Below are positions 17,532-25,106 of a DNA stretch of 64,000 bases, piece after piece. A model generated the notes under the pieces. The model saw only the letters and a program-made list of their open reading frames with translations. It was not told the origin of the DNA and searched no databases. Source of the stretch: Halorutilus salinus (GTDB lineage Archaea > Halobacteriota > Halobacteria > Halobacteriales > Halorutilaceae). The stretch lies in NCBI RefSeq assembly GCF_026242195.1, contig NZ_RKLV01000001.1, forward strand, positions 62,001 to 126,000, given 5' to 3'. Every line of letters begins with the position of its first letter. Within the stretch, counting starts at the first letter, position 1. Both the position numbers and the translations under genes were made by a program.

Positions 17532-19285
17532 TGGACGTACGTCTCGATGACGACGCGTCCGACGACGAGGCGGACGCCATAGCGACGGCGCTCGCCGAAC
17601 ATCTCGACGACCGCGTGAACGTCTACGTCGGCGACGACGCCGAACCTACAGCGGTACGTGACCCTCCCCGCGTCCCCAACGAGAGGTACGACGACGACGC
17701 CGAACCGACGGAACGCGAGGAACGTCTACGCGCTGAGATCGAGGCGATAGAGTCCGGGGGTCCGCAGAAGTACCGCGAGAAGCTTGAGGAGCAAGGAAAG
17801 CTTTTCGTACGCGACCGTCTCGACCTGTGGTTCAACGACGAGGACGACGACAGCGCGCTCAGGTTCGAGGACGGAAGGTTCGCAAACTTCGACGAGTGGC
17901 ACGAGAGCGTCGAAGGCTCCGATCCCGACGATCCTCTCCCTGCGGACGGTCTGCTGACAGGAGCGGCGACGTTCGACGGACGCGACGTGCATTTCATGGC
18001 GAACGACTTCTCCGTCAAGGCGGGAAGCATGGCGGAGAAGGGCGTCGAGAAGTTCCTCCGTATGCAACAGCGCGCCGTCAAGAACGGCAAGCCCGTCCTC
18101 TACCTCATGGACTCCTCCGGCGGACGTATCGATCAGCAGACGGGTTTCTTCGCAAACCGTGAGGGTATAGGCAAGTACTACTACAACCATTCGATGCTCT
18201 CCGGGCGCGTCCCGCAGATATGCGTCCTGTACGGTCCCTGCATAGCCGGTGCGGCGTACACTCCCGTCTTCGCCGACTTCACCGTCATGGTCGAGGATAT
18301 GAGCGCCATGGCTATCGCGTCGCCGCGTATGGTCGAGATGGTGACGGGCGAGGATATAGAGATGCAGGATCTTGGCGGAGCTTCCGTACACGCGTCGGAG
18401 TCGGGAAGCGCCGACCTCGTTGCGCGTGACGAGAGACACGCGCGACGTCTCGTCTCACAGCTCATAGAGTACCTCCCCGACAAGGCTGGTGAGAAGCCGC
18501 CGCGCGGCGAACCCCGCGACCCCGTCAAGTCACCACGTGGAACCGACGCGACGATACCGAGCGAGCCGAACAAGGCGTACGATGTCAAGGAACTCATAGA
18601 CCGCGTCGTCGACAAGGGGTCGTTCTTCGAGCTAAGGGAGGAGTACGGCAAGGAGATCGTGACTGCGTTCGCGCGTATCGACGGAAGACCCGTAGGTATC
18701 GTGGCGAACCAGCCCGACGAGCGTTCAGGGGCTATCTTCCCCGACTCCGCAGAGAAGGCGGCTGAGTTCATATGGACGTGCGACGCCTACGAGATACCCC
18801 TCCTGTACCTCTGCGACACGCCCGGATTCATGGCGGGTTCGGACGTAGAAAAGGACGCCATACTCGAAAAGGGCAAGAAGTTCATCTACGCGACGAGTTC
18901 GGCGACGGTACCCAAGCTCTCGGTCGTCGTACGTAAGGCGTACGGTGCGGGCATTTATGCGATGAGCGGACCCGCGTACGACCCCGAATCGACGCTCGCA
19001 CTACCGAGCGGAGAGATCGCTATCATGGGTCCTGAGGCGGCTATAAACGCCGTCTACGCGCGTAAGCTTGACGAGATAGACGACGAGGACGAGCGCGCTC
19101 AGAAGGAGCAGGAGCTTAGGGAGGAGTACCGCGAGGATATCGACGTACACCGTATGGCTTCGGAGGTCGTCATAGACGAGATCGTACCTCCGAGCGAGCT
19201 ACGTGACGAACTCGTACAGCGGTACGACTTCTACGAGGGTATGGAGAAGGAGCTACCCGACAAGAAGCACGGTACCGTCCTGTAA
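17531..19285 (+). CDS. pccB: Propionyl-CoA carboxylase carboxyltransferase subunit with N-terminal PccX-like extension
   Basis: A 584-residue protein. Residues from about 70 onward are the normal carboxyltransferase beta subunit (crotonase fold; FMANDFSVKAGSMAEKG, SSGGRIDQQTG, LCDTPGFMAGSDVE and the KAYGAGIYAMSGPA loop). The usual length is about 515-520, so about 65 residues are extra. The first 45 residues (DDDASDDEADAIATALAEHL) look like the separate small PccX/AccE-type epsilon subunit that haloarchaeal propionyl-CoA carboxylases need, so this appears to be a PccX-PccB fusion (inference). It is coupled to pccA by a 1-base overlap. Confidence 0.93.
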   Translation: MDVRLDDDASDDEADAIATALAEHLDDRVNVYVGDDAEPTAVRDPPRVPNERYDDDAEPTEREERLRAEIEAIESGGPQKYREKLEEQGKLFVRDRLDLWFNDEDDDSALRFEDGRFANFDEWHESVEGSDPDDPLPADGLLTGAATFDGRDVHFMANDFSVKAGSMAEKGVEKFLRMQQRAVKNGKPVLYLMDSSGGRIDQQTGFFANREGIGKYYYNHSMLSGRVPQICVLYGPCIAGAAYTPVFADFTVMVEDMSAMAIASPRMVEMVTGEDIEMQDLGGASVHASESGSADLVARDERHARRLVSQLIEYLPDKAGEKPPRGEPRDPVKSPRGTDATIPSEPNKAYDVKELIDRVVDKGSFFELREEYGKEIVTAFARIDGRPVGIVANQPDERSGAIFPDSAEKAAEFIWTCDAYEIPLLYLCDTPGFMAGSDVEKDAILEKGKKFIYATSSATVPKLSVVVRKAYGAGIYAMSGPAYDPESTLALPSGEIAIMGPEAAINAVYARKLDEIDDEDERAQKEQELREEYREDIDVHRMASEVVIDEIVPPSELRDELVQRYDFYEGMEKELPDKKHGTVL

Positions 19286-19315
19286 ACTTTTGTCGTCGCG
19301 GTTCAACCCTTGGCT

Positions 19316-19612
19316 ATGTCCACACCGCCGATGAGACGTCTGGTTCTCGACGTGCTCAAGCCTCACAAGCCCTCTATGACCGCCTTCGCGTCGGAGATAG
19401 CCTCGGTGGCGACCGTCGAGGCTGTCAACGTGGCGCTCGTCGAGACCGACGACAAGGTGCAGAACATCAAGCTCACCGTCGAGGGTGACGACGTAGACAC
19501 CGAGGATATCGAATCCGAGGTAAAGGGTCTGGGAGGGAGCGTACATTCGGTCGACGAGGTCGCCGTGGGCGAACGTATCGTCGAGGAGAGACCGACGCCA
19601 CAGGAAAGATGA
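19316..19612 (+). CDS. DUF211-family protein
   Basis: A 98-residue ferredoxin-like-fold protein of archaeal family DUF211: start RRLVLDVLKPHKPSM, AFASEIASVATVEAVNVALVE and LGGSVHSVDEVAVG. Members form small metal-binding oligomers of unclear role. ATG at 19316 is preferred over an in-frame TTG two codons upstream. It overlaps the CCC1-like membrane gene by 4 bp, so a metal-linked function for the pair is plausible. Confidence 0.88.
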   Translation: MSTPPMRRLVLDVLKPHKPSMTAFASEIASVATVEAVNVALVETDDKVQNIKLTVEGDDVDTEDIESEVKGLGGSVHSVDEVAVGERIVEERPTPQER

Positions 19613-20166
19613 CACGTATCTCAGAGGTACTCGTGGACCCTATATCGAGACGTTACTTCGTCTCCAACGGCTTCGACGGGGCGCTAACGAGCGTCGGTAT
19701 CGTCGTCGGAGCCTACCTCTCAGGCGTCCCCGACGGCTTCACGGTTGTCAAGATAGGCGTGGGTGCGGCTGTGGGTCTCGGAACGTCGGGGTTCTGGAGC
19801 GTCTGGGAGATAGAGAAGGCTGAGAAGCTCGCCGAACTGTACGAGATAGAGGAGTCGATGCTAGAGGACCTCGACGAGACACGTCCCCATCTCAAGAAAC
19901 GCGAGGCGCGCCGCTCCAACGCGTTCATGAGCGGACTCGGTCCTATTCTCGCTGTGCTCCTCACCGTCTCCCCTTTCCTTTTCGAAGGAGAACCACTCGG
20001 TATGCTCGGTGCGACCCTCGTCTCCGTCGGTGTCGCCGTCGCCGTACTTTTCGCGCTCGGAGCCTACATGGGGAAGCTTTCGAGACGGGCGTGGTACGTC
20101 GCGGGTGCGCGTATGGGTCTCGCAGGCGTCTTCGTAGCCCTCATCAACGTCTTACTACCCGGATGA
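19609..20166 (+). CDS. VIT1/CCC1-family transporter-like membrane protein
   Basis: A 185-residue membrane protein with about five helices. SNGFDGALTSVGIVVGAYLSG opens the first helices as in CCC1/VIT1 iron-manganese transporters. A cytoplasmic helical stretch (EIEKAEKLAELYEIEESMLEDL) follows and three helices close the protein. It likely moves divalent metal across the membrane (family knowledge), and it is coupled with the DUF211 gene. The stop overlaps the convergent citE-like gene by 12 bp. Confidence 0.82.
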   Translation: MTRISEVLVDPISRRYFVSNGFDGALTSVGIVVGAYLSGVPDGFTVVKIGVGAAVGLGTSGFWSVWEIEKAEKLAELYEIEESMLEDLDETRPHLKKREARRSNAFMSGLGPILAVLLTVSPFLFEGEPLGMLGATLVSVGVAVAVLFALGAYMGKLSRRAWYVAGARMGLAGVFVALINVLLPG

Positions 20167-21021
20167 CCAGACCCCCGCGGCGCGTGCGCGCTCCCTGACC
20201 GTACGCGCCTGCTCTACGAGAGGCGCGTCAACCATCTCGCCGTCTACCTCAAAGACGCCTTTTCGGGCTTCGTCCGCCTCGCGTTTCGCCTCCAGAACCC
20301 GTCGCGCACGGTCGATGGCTTCCTCGTCGGGCGTGAAGGCGTCGTTGATGATACCGACCTGCGCAGGATGTATCGCAAGCTTTCCGTCGTAGCCCAAGCC
20401 GATACCGCGCTCCGTGTCGTCTCGTAGACCCTCCTCGTCGCGGAACCCCGTCCAGAGCGTGTCGATACCGTCGATACCCACCGCGGTTGCCGCCGTAACG
20501 ACCTTCTGGCGTGCGTACATTACCTCGTCGCATTCGTCGGTACGTGTCGCGCCGAGATCCGCCGCGAGATCCTCCGCACCGAAGACAACCGCCGAGACAC
20601 GCGGTGCGTCGGCGACCTCGCCCGCGTTGAGTACGCCCGCGGCGTTTTCGACTATAGGAACAAGACCCGCACCGTTCCCGTCCTCACCGAGCGCCTCGGC
20701 TACGCGTTCCACGTCGTCGGCGCACTCCGCCTTGGGTACGACGAAACACGAAGGCTCGGCGTCGATACCGTCCAAGTCGTCGCTCCCGCCCTCGTCCCCC
20801 AACGGGTTGAGACGTACCCATACCTCGGGCGCGTCCTCAGGAACGTCGCCGAGTACGTCGTCGACTGCTTCGCGCGCCGTATCCTTCTCGTTGGGCGCTA
20901 CGGCGTCTTCGAGGTCGAAGACGACCACGTCTGCGTCCCCTCCGAGCGCCTTACGCATCATCTCCGTCTCGTCGCCGGGTGTGAAAAGAACCGAACGTCT
21001 CGCTCTTCCTTGGGATGCCAT
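20155..21021 (-). CDS. CitE-like HpcH/HpaI aldolase (citramalyl- or methylmalyl-CoA lyase type)
   Basis: A 288-residue TIM-barrel lyase. RRSVLFTPGDETEMMRKA, VVFDLEDAVAPNEK with the metal-binding acidic residues, VWVRLN, and KLAIHPAQVGIINDAF are CitE-family signatures. No alpha or gamma citrate-lyase subunits are nearby, so it is not a classical citrate lyase. Haloarchaeal relatives cleave beta-methylmalyl-CoA (glyoxylate plus propionyl-CoA) or citramalyl-CoA. A MaoC hydratase is divergent with about 56 bp between the starts, and pccAB lie 1 kb away, which supports such a role. Confidence 0.88.
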   Translation of the reverse strand: MASQGRARRSVLFTPGDETEMMRKALGGDADVVVFDLEDAVAPNEKDTAREAVDDVLGDVPEDAPEVWVRLNPLGDEGGSDDLDGIDAEPSCFVVPKAECADDVERVAEALGEDGNGAGLVPIVENAAGVLNAGEVADAPRVSAVVFGAEDLAADLGATRTDECDEVMYARQKVVTAATAVGIDGIDTLWTGFRDEEGLRDDTERGIGLGYDGKLAIHPAQVGIINDAFTPDEEAIDRARRVLEAKREADEARKGVFEVDGEMVDAPLVEQARTVRERARAAGVWSSG

Positions 21022-21077
21022 GCACTCCGTACGTCCCGTACGGTAAGAAATTATACGGTCGAGTCCGACTTCGGAAC

Positions 21078-21527
21078 ATGACCGGTAAGTACTACGCCGA
21101 GTTCGAGGTCGGCGAGACGGTAGAGCACGACCGCAGACGTACGGTAAGCGAGGCGGACAACCAGCGTTTCTGCGACCTGACGATGAACCAACAGCCCCTG
21201 CATCTCGATGCGGAGTTCGCGGGCGAGACGGGGTTCGGCGAACGTCTCGTAAACGGTCTCCTCACGATGTCGCTCGGCGTATCGATGACGGTACCCGAAA
21301 CGACCGACGGCACCATCGTCGCAAACCTCGGCTACGACAACGTGGAGCATCCCGAACCCGTCTTCCACGGCGACACACTGCACGCCCGCACCACCGTCAC
21401 CGACAAACGCGAGACGAGCGACGGCGAACGCGGCGTCGTGGATATGCACGTCGAGGTTCTGAACCAAGACGACGACGTCGTCTGCGAGTTCGACAGGACG
21501 GTTCTTTCTTTGAAGGAAGACGGTTAG
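21078..21527 (+). CDS. MaoC-family hydratase
   Basis: A 149-residue hot-dog protein. The MaoC active-site motif is at FCDLTMNQQPLHLDAEFA (Asp and His of the hydratase dyad), followed by FGERLVNGLLTMSLG. ATG at 21078 begins MTGKYYAEFEVGET, the usual start of the family; longer in-frame starts overlap the divergent citE-like promoter. It probably hydrates an unsaturated acyl-CoA such as mesaconyl- or itaconyl-CoA, whose product the divergent CitE-like lyase would cleave (inference from pairing). Confidence 0.88.
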   Translation: MTGKYYAEFEVGETVEHDRRRTVSEADNQRFCDLTMNQQPLHLDAEFAGETGFGERLVNGLLTMSLGVSMTVPETTDGTIVANLGYDNVEHPEPVFHGDTLHARTTVTDKRETSDGERGVVDMHVEVLNQDDDVVCEFDRTVLSLKEDG

Positions 21528-21579
21528 GGTTCTTGCTCCTACGCGAAAGACGTATCCGAACACGCCGTCCTGTCTAAGT

Positions 21580-22065
21580 ATGGAGGTGACCGACGGTTTC
21601 TCGGCGGCGGATACCGTCCGTATGCTCGGCTTCGTCGTTGGGGTCAACGCCGTCGGTGCGTCGCCCGCGTTCCTGTTCGGTGCCGATACCGGCTGGCTCG
21701 ACGACTCAGCGTGGTACTTCCCGCCCGACATCGCCTTTCCAGTAGCTTGGACACTCCTGTTCACCCTGATGGGTGTCTCGTTGTTTCTCGTATACAGCGC
21801 CGGAGTATCGAGACGCGACGTGAGGGTTGCCCTTCTTGCTTTCGGTGTCCAGATGGCTCTGAACGTCGCATGGACACCTGTCTTCTTCGGACTACGGCGA
21901 CCGGGGGCGGGTCTGGTGGTCGTCGTACTTCTATGGCTATCCGTCTTAACCACCGCCGCCCTTTTCGACAGGGTAGACAGAAGGGCGTCCGTTCTTCTAC
22001 TACCGTACCTCGCGTGGCTATCCTTCGCAGTCTATCTCAACTACGCCGTCTACGTTGGTCTGTGA
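21580..22065 (+). CDS. TspO/MBR-family membrane protein
   Basis: A 161-residue, five-helix membrane protein. Family motifs are WYFPPDIAFPVAWTLLFTLMG (helix 2), NVAWTPVFFG (helix 3-4) and PYLAWLSFAVYLNYAV (last helix). TspO proteins bind tetrapyrroles and are linked to light or oxygen responses; haloarchaeal members are often near carotenoid or retinal genes, but none is seen here. Ends convergent with trmY. Confidence 0.9.
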   Translation: MEVTDGFSAADTVRMLGFVVGVNAVGASPAFLFGADTGWLDDSAWYFPPDIAFPVAWTLLFTLMGVSLFLVYSAGVSRRDVRVALLAFGVQMALNVAWTPVFFGLRRPGAGLVVVVLLWLSVLTTAALFDRVDRRASVLLLPYLAWLSFAVYLNYAVYVGL

Positions 22066-22068
22066 ACG

Positions 22069-22638
22069 TCACCGCCATTCTGTGTCGCACACGTTCTGCG
22101 CGACCGCCGTCGCGTGGTCGGCGTGTAGAGCCACCGAACCGAGAGAGAGGCGGCGCGCGTCACCGAGGGCTTCGAGATCTCCGTCGGTGAGTTCGAGGTG
22201 ATCCGAGACGACGAACGTCGGTTCGTCCGGTACAGTCGCGTCCTCGACGCCTTCGCCGTTCTCTTGAAGTACGATAGTATCGCCGTCCGTCTTGTCGATA
22301 ACCTCCGCGACCCCGCGCTCCGCGACGTAGACACCCGCCCGCGCTTCGACCTCGTGGTACGTACGTTCGGCGAGCGCGGCTCGCAAGACACCCGCGATGC
22401 TCCGTTCGTCGGGGTTTAGACCGCGCACCTCGTCGCCCTCGAACCGCACCGTTACGTCGCGTTCGCCCCCACGGAGGACGACGTGCGCCGTCGTGTCCTC
22501 GCGCACGCCGTGCGAGACGAGGAGCGCGGCGTTGATGCACCGACAGACGAGGTCGAGACGTCCCGCGCCCGGCAGGTCGTCGAGCGAGAACCCGCCGTCG
22601 GTCGGTGCTTCGTGCGCGACGAAGACGAAGTCACGCAA
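22069..22638 (-). CDS. trmY: tRNA (pseudouridine-54 N1)-methyltransferase
   Basis: A 189-residue SPOUT methyltransferase. The family begins with a short lead and FVVIGHDAPT; here the match is DFVFVAHEAPTDGGF, so a TTG start at 22638 fits best (reading TTG CGT GAC). A longer frame to 22749 would add a non-conserved basic leader. GAGRLDLVCRCINAALLVSHG, GLNPDERSIAGVLRAAL and SLGSVALHADHA complete the fold. The enzyme makes m1-pseudouridine at position 54 of archaeal tRNAs. Confidence 0.9.
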   Translation of the reverse strand: MRDFVFVAHEAPTDGGFSLDDLPGAGRLDLVCRCINAALLVSHGVREDTTAHVVLRGGERDVTVRFEGDEVRGLNPDERSIAGVLRAALAERTYHEVEARAGVYVAERGVAEVIDKTDGDTIVLQENGEGVEDATVPDEPTFVVSDHLELTDGDLEALGDARRLSLGSVALHADHATAVAQNVCDTEWR

Positions 22639-22769
22639 CGTCGTCGCCGCCTCCGTCGAACCTCTCAGCCGTCGCCGCCTCGACCGCTTCTCCGGCGTCC
22701 ACCCCGCCGTAACCGACGAGTACGGTACGTCTTCCCATGGAGTCCCCACGAACCCTCGTCTATTACGGC

Positions 22770-22865
22770 TTGTGGCTCGGACGGTAATGGCGTTCAGATC
22801 CGTCCGACCATCTCATCCGTCTCTTGTGAGGGCATTGTGGCTCGGACGGTACTGGTGTTCGGATC
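22770..22865. repeat. Two 31-bp direct repeats, 65 bp apart
   Basis: Bases 22770-22800 and 22835-22865 are near-identical direct copies (28 of 31 positions) that begin ttgtggctcggacggta. The second copy ends about 52 bp before the ferritin-like gene and the first lies about 130 bp upstream of the trmY TTG start. The layout suits a paired regulator-binding site for the ferritin-like/DtxR operon, though a duplication without function is possible. Confidence 0.6.
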
Positions 22866-22917
22866 GTGTCGGCGCGGACTCGTAACGTCTTTACGGCTTC
22901 CGCGCGTAACCCGGACG

Positions 22918-23409
22918 ATGACAGCCGTTGACTCGCGGGTCGCCGTCCCTTCGGAGGACGACCTCGCGCGTCTCCTCCAGATAGGGGTCGTCATCGAGGA
23001 GTACGCCGAGGAGAAGAGCGCACGCCTCCTGTCGGACGAGGTTGAGGACGAGGAGGTACGTGAGACACTCGACGAAGCGTTGACGGAGAGCGACGAACAC
23101 AGACGCCGCCTCCTCTCGCTCGTACGCGAGGTAGGCGAGGACGTTGACGAGGAACGCGTCGAGAGTCTCGTCCGCGAATCCGTCGAGTCGAACGTCCCTT
23201 CGCCCGACGACCCCGACGAGGCACTCCGCCACCAGCTCGAAAGCGAACGTCTCGCGGGTTCGTACTACGACAGCGTGATAGAAACGTGCCGCGCCTCTAC
23301 TCGTATAGACGACGCGACCGTCGGACGGATCGTGGAGACGTTGGAGGAGATACGTGACGATGAGTACGAGGACGCCGAGAAGATACAGAAAGAACTCACC
23401 AAAACATGA
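22918..23409 (+). CDS. Ferritin-like (diiron) domain protein
   Basis: A 163-residue all-helical acidic protein. The ATG at 22918 starts MTAVDSRVAVPSEDD; helices follow with possible metal ligands in VIEEYAEEKSARLL, TESDEHRRRLL (Glu-x-x-His), LESERLAGSYYDS and DDEYEDAEKIQKEL. This spacing resembles rubrerythrin-like four-helix bundles. It overlaps the next gene, a DtxR-type metal regulator, by 4 bp (ATGA). An iron or oxidative-stress role regulated by that partner is likely. The frame is open further upstream but that part crosses the direct repeats and is not conserved-looking. Confidence 0.75.
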   Translation: MTAVDSRVAVPSEDDLARLLQIGVVIEEYAEEKSARLLSDEVEDEEVRETLDEALTESDEHRRRLLSLVREVGEDVDEERVESLVRESVESNVPSPDDPDEALRHQLESERLAGSYYDSVIETCRASTRIDDATVGRIVETLEEIRDDEYEDAEKIQKELTKT

Positions 23410-23840
23410 CAGAGCTAACGATTACGGAAAGCACCGAGATGTACCTCAAGGAGATATACTTACTGTCGCGTGACGAGGGTCGTGCGAAGACGGGGAGCAT
23501 CGCCGACCGTCTCGGTGTCTCGCCGCCGAGCGTCACCGAGAAGCTCTCGTCGCTCGAAGATGCGGGTCTCGTCGAGTACGAGAAGTACAAGGGCGCACGT
23601 CTCACCCCCGACGGAGAGGAGACGGCGGAGGACGTTCTACAGAAGCACTGTCTCGTCGAACGTTTCCTCGTAAAGTTCCTCGGCGTCGAGGAGGGCTTCC
23701 ACGACGAAGCCTGCCGTATCGAACACGTGATGAGCGACGATGTCGCCGACGAACTCGGAGACATAGTCGATCAGAAGCCTGAGTGTCCTTCGTGCTACGA
23801 CGCATCGAAGGGACACTGCGCCGCCCTGTTTACGAGTTAG
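23406..23840 (+). CDS. DtxR/MntR-family metal-dependent regulator
   Basis: A 144-residue repressor. Winged HTH at about 1-65 (LYLKEIYLLSRDEGRAKTGS... GVSPPSVTEKLSSLEDAGLV) and dimerisation domain with DEACRIEHVMSDDVADEL. The C-terminus has CPSCYDASKGHC, giving three extra Cys residues. The SH3-like third domain is absent, as in many archaeal SirR-type proteins. It is coupled by 4 bp to the ferritin-like gene, and may sense Fe or Mn and control that operon through the upstream direct repeats (inference). Confidence 0.9.
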   Translation: MTELTITESTEMYLKEIYLLSRDEGRAKTGSIADRLGVSPPSVTEKLSSLEDAGLVEYEKYKGARLTPDGEETAEDVLQKHCLVERFLVKFLGVEEGFHDEACRIEHVMSDDVADELGDIVDQKPECPSCYDASKGHCAALFTS

Positions 23841-23937
23841 GGAAGAGAAGAGGCTTCAGGATCGTGTAAAGTATAGCGCCCGCGCCGAGTACGGCGAGGA
23901 AGCCGAAGACGAGCACGAAGATACCGCCGAACTCCAT
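23830..23937 (-). CDS. Small membrane protein of 35 residues
   Basis: An ORF with an ATG at 23937 and stop at 23830. It encodes 35 residues, with a single strongly hydrophobic helix (FVLVFGFLAVLGAGAIL) and the short tail TILKPLLFPNS. It ends inside the last 11 bp of the DtxR-type gene and occupies the whole 130-bp gap before the next gene. Its codon choice (GTC, CTC, TTC, ATA) looks coding, and the start codon is ATG. Function unknown; could be a regulatory or stress-related mini-protein. Confidence 0.5.
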   Translation of the reverse strand: MEFGGIFVLVFGFLAVLGAGAILYTILKPLLFPNS

Positions 23938-23979
23938 GCGTACGAGACGTACGCTTAACGTATATCAACTGTGGTACCT

Positions 23980-24240
23980 ATGAACGACACCGAAACCGAC
24001 GTTGACACCGAGTACCGCGAGACAGAAGACAAACGCGTCCTCGAACTACGGCGCGACAGCACGCGCGTAACCGTCTCCGTCACAAAGAAAGGCTACGGCA
24101 TGCTCATAGTCGCAGACGAGACGGGTGAACTCGAACGTTACTACGGCTTCGACATGGCTCTCGACCACGCCGCGGAGGCTCTCGGCGTCCCGCCCGGTGA
24201 GGTCGACGTTCCCGAAGCGGCGCGCGACATGGGTATGTAG
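23980..24240 (+). CDS. Small conserved haloarchaeal protein (DUF7111-like)
   Basis: An 86-residue acidic protein: MNDTETDVDTEYRET, VTVSVTKKGYGMLIVADETGELERYYGFDMALDHAAE, and the C-terminal ending PEAARDMGM. The layout resembles the haloarchaeal DUF7111-type small proteins. ATG at 23980 is preferred over a GTG three codons upstream. No function known. Confidence 0.7.
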   Translation: MNDTETDVDTEYRETEDKRVLELRRDSTRVTVSVTKKGYGMLIVADETGELERYYGFDMALDHAAEALGVPPGEVDVPEAARDMGM

Positions 24241-24350
24241 GTTTGCGTACGTCTGGTTTTCGGGTTTTCTTCCATACAAAACCTAACTCTTAGACCGAAC
24301 GGTGAAGCAACAGTTAGCAAAGGTAAAGTGTGGTTGCCGCGTGGTCACAA

Positions 24351-25055
24351 ATGAGCCGAATGAGGGTACCACAGACTACAACCGACGAAAGGAGCGAAGA
24401 GAGCTTCGTCCCCGCGCACCGAGGTATGAGGCGTCGCGGAGCCACGGGGGTCGTAGAGTCCGAAGACGGCACCGACGCGGGTGCTGTCTTTCTCAACGGC
24501 GTGGCTGTCTACGCACGTTGCAGGGATGAAAACGGTGGGGGCGCACTCGACAGGCTCGCCGACTCCGAAGCCGGGTTCAGGGTAAGCGAATGCGCGCCCG
24601 AAGACGTACGTATGTTCCGGACGTACGTCCGTTATCTCGGCGACAAAGCCGTCCTCGGCTCCGAACCCCTTGAAGCCACACACGTCGAGATGCAGAGGAT
24701 CGAGGGCGTACTCGTCGACGGCGTTAGAAACCTCGCGGCGGCGTCGTGGCGCGGCGAATCCGACACCTCGGATCGGACGTTCTTCCCCGAAGGCTACCGT
24801 GTCGCACTCACCGCCGACGCCGTCTCACTCAAAAGGTACGTCTCACGGAACGACCTAACCGGATACGCCGTCGGCGACGGTAAGGTCGTTACCTTCCGTA
24901 ACGGTGAGACGGTCGACGGTGCGCCGGTCGATCTCGGAGACCCGATCCGTTCCGAGGTCGACGCGGGCGGTGGCTGGGTCGTCGTCGACTCCGACGCCGA
25001 GGAGAACGGCGAGGACGACGGAGACGGTGAAGGCTTCCTGAGCCGTATCTTCTAA
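24351..25055 (+). CDS. Hypothetical acidic protein
   Basis: A 234-residue protein from ATG 24351 (later ATGs near 24426 are possible). It contains GAVFLNGVAVYARC near the N-terminus, RFVSRN/GDGKVVTF-like strands later and a very acidic tail (about residues 205-228) before SRIF. Beta-rich, no membrane helix. Family not recognised. It lies directly upstream of the 21-residue repeat gene with 51 bp between, and may be a partner protein. Confidence 0.6.
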   Translation: MSRMRVPQTTTDERSEESFVPAHRGMRRRGATGVVESEDGTDAGAVFLNGVAVYARCRDENGGGALDRLADSEAGFRVSECAPEDVRMFRTYVRYLGDKAVLGSEPLEATHVEMQRIEGVLVDGVRNLAAASWRGESDTSDRTFFPEGYRVALTADAVSLKRYVSRNDLTGYAVGDGKVVTFRNGETVDGAPVDLGDPIRSEVDAGGGWVVVDSDAEENGEDDGDGEGFLSRIF

Positions 25056-25106
25056 ACCCCCGAAAACCGGCGTAGCGTTTTTGTACTCTCCCCGCGACTA
25101 ACTTCC

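Noticed and set aside
22483-22917. N-terminal extension of the ferritin-like gene
   Set aside because: The extension is Arg-rich, crosses the direct repeats and overlaps trmY; the ATG at 22918 gives a normal domain start.
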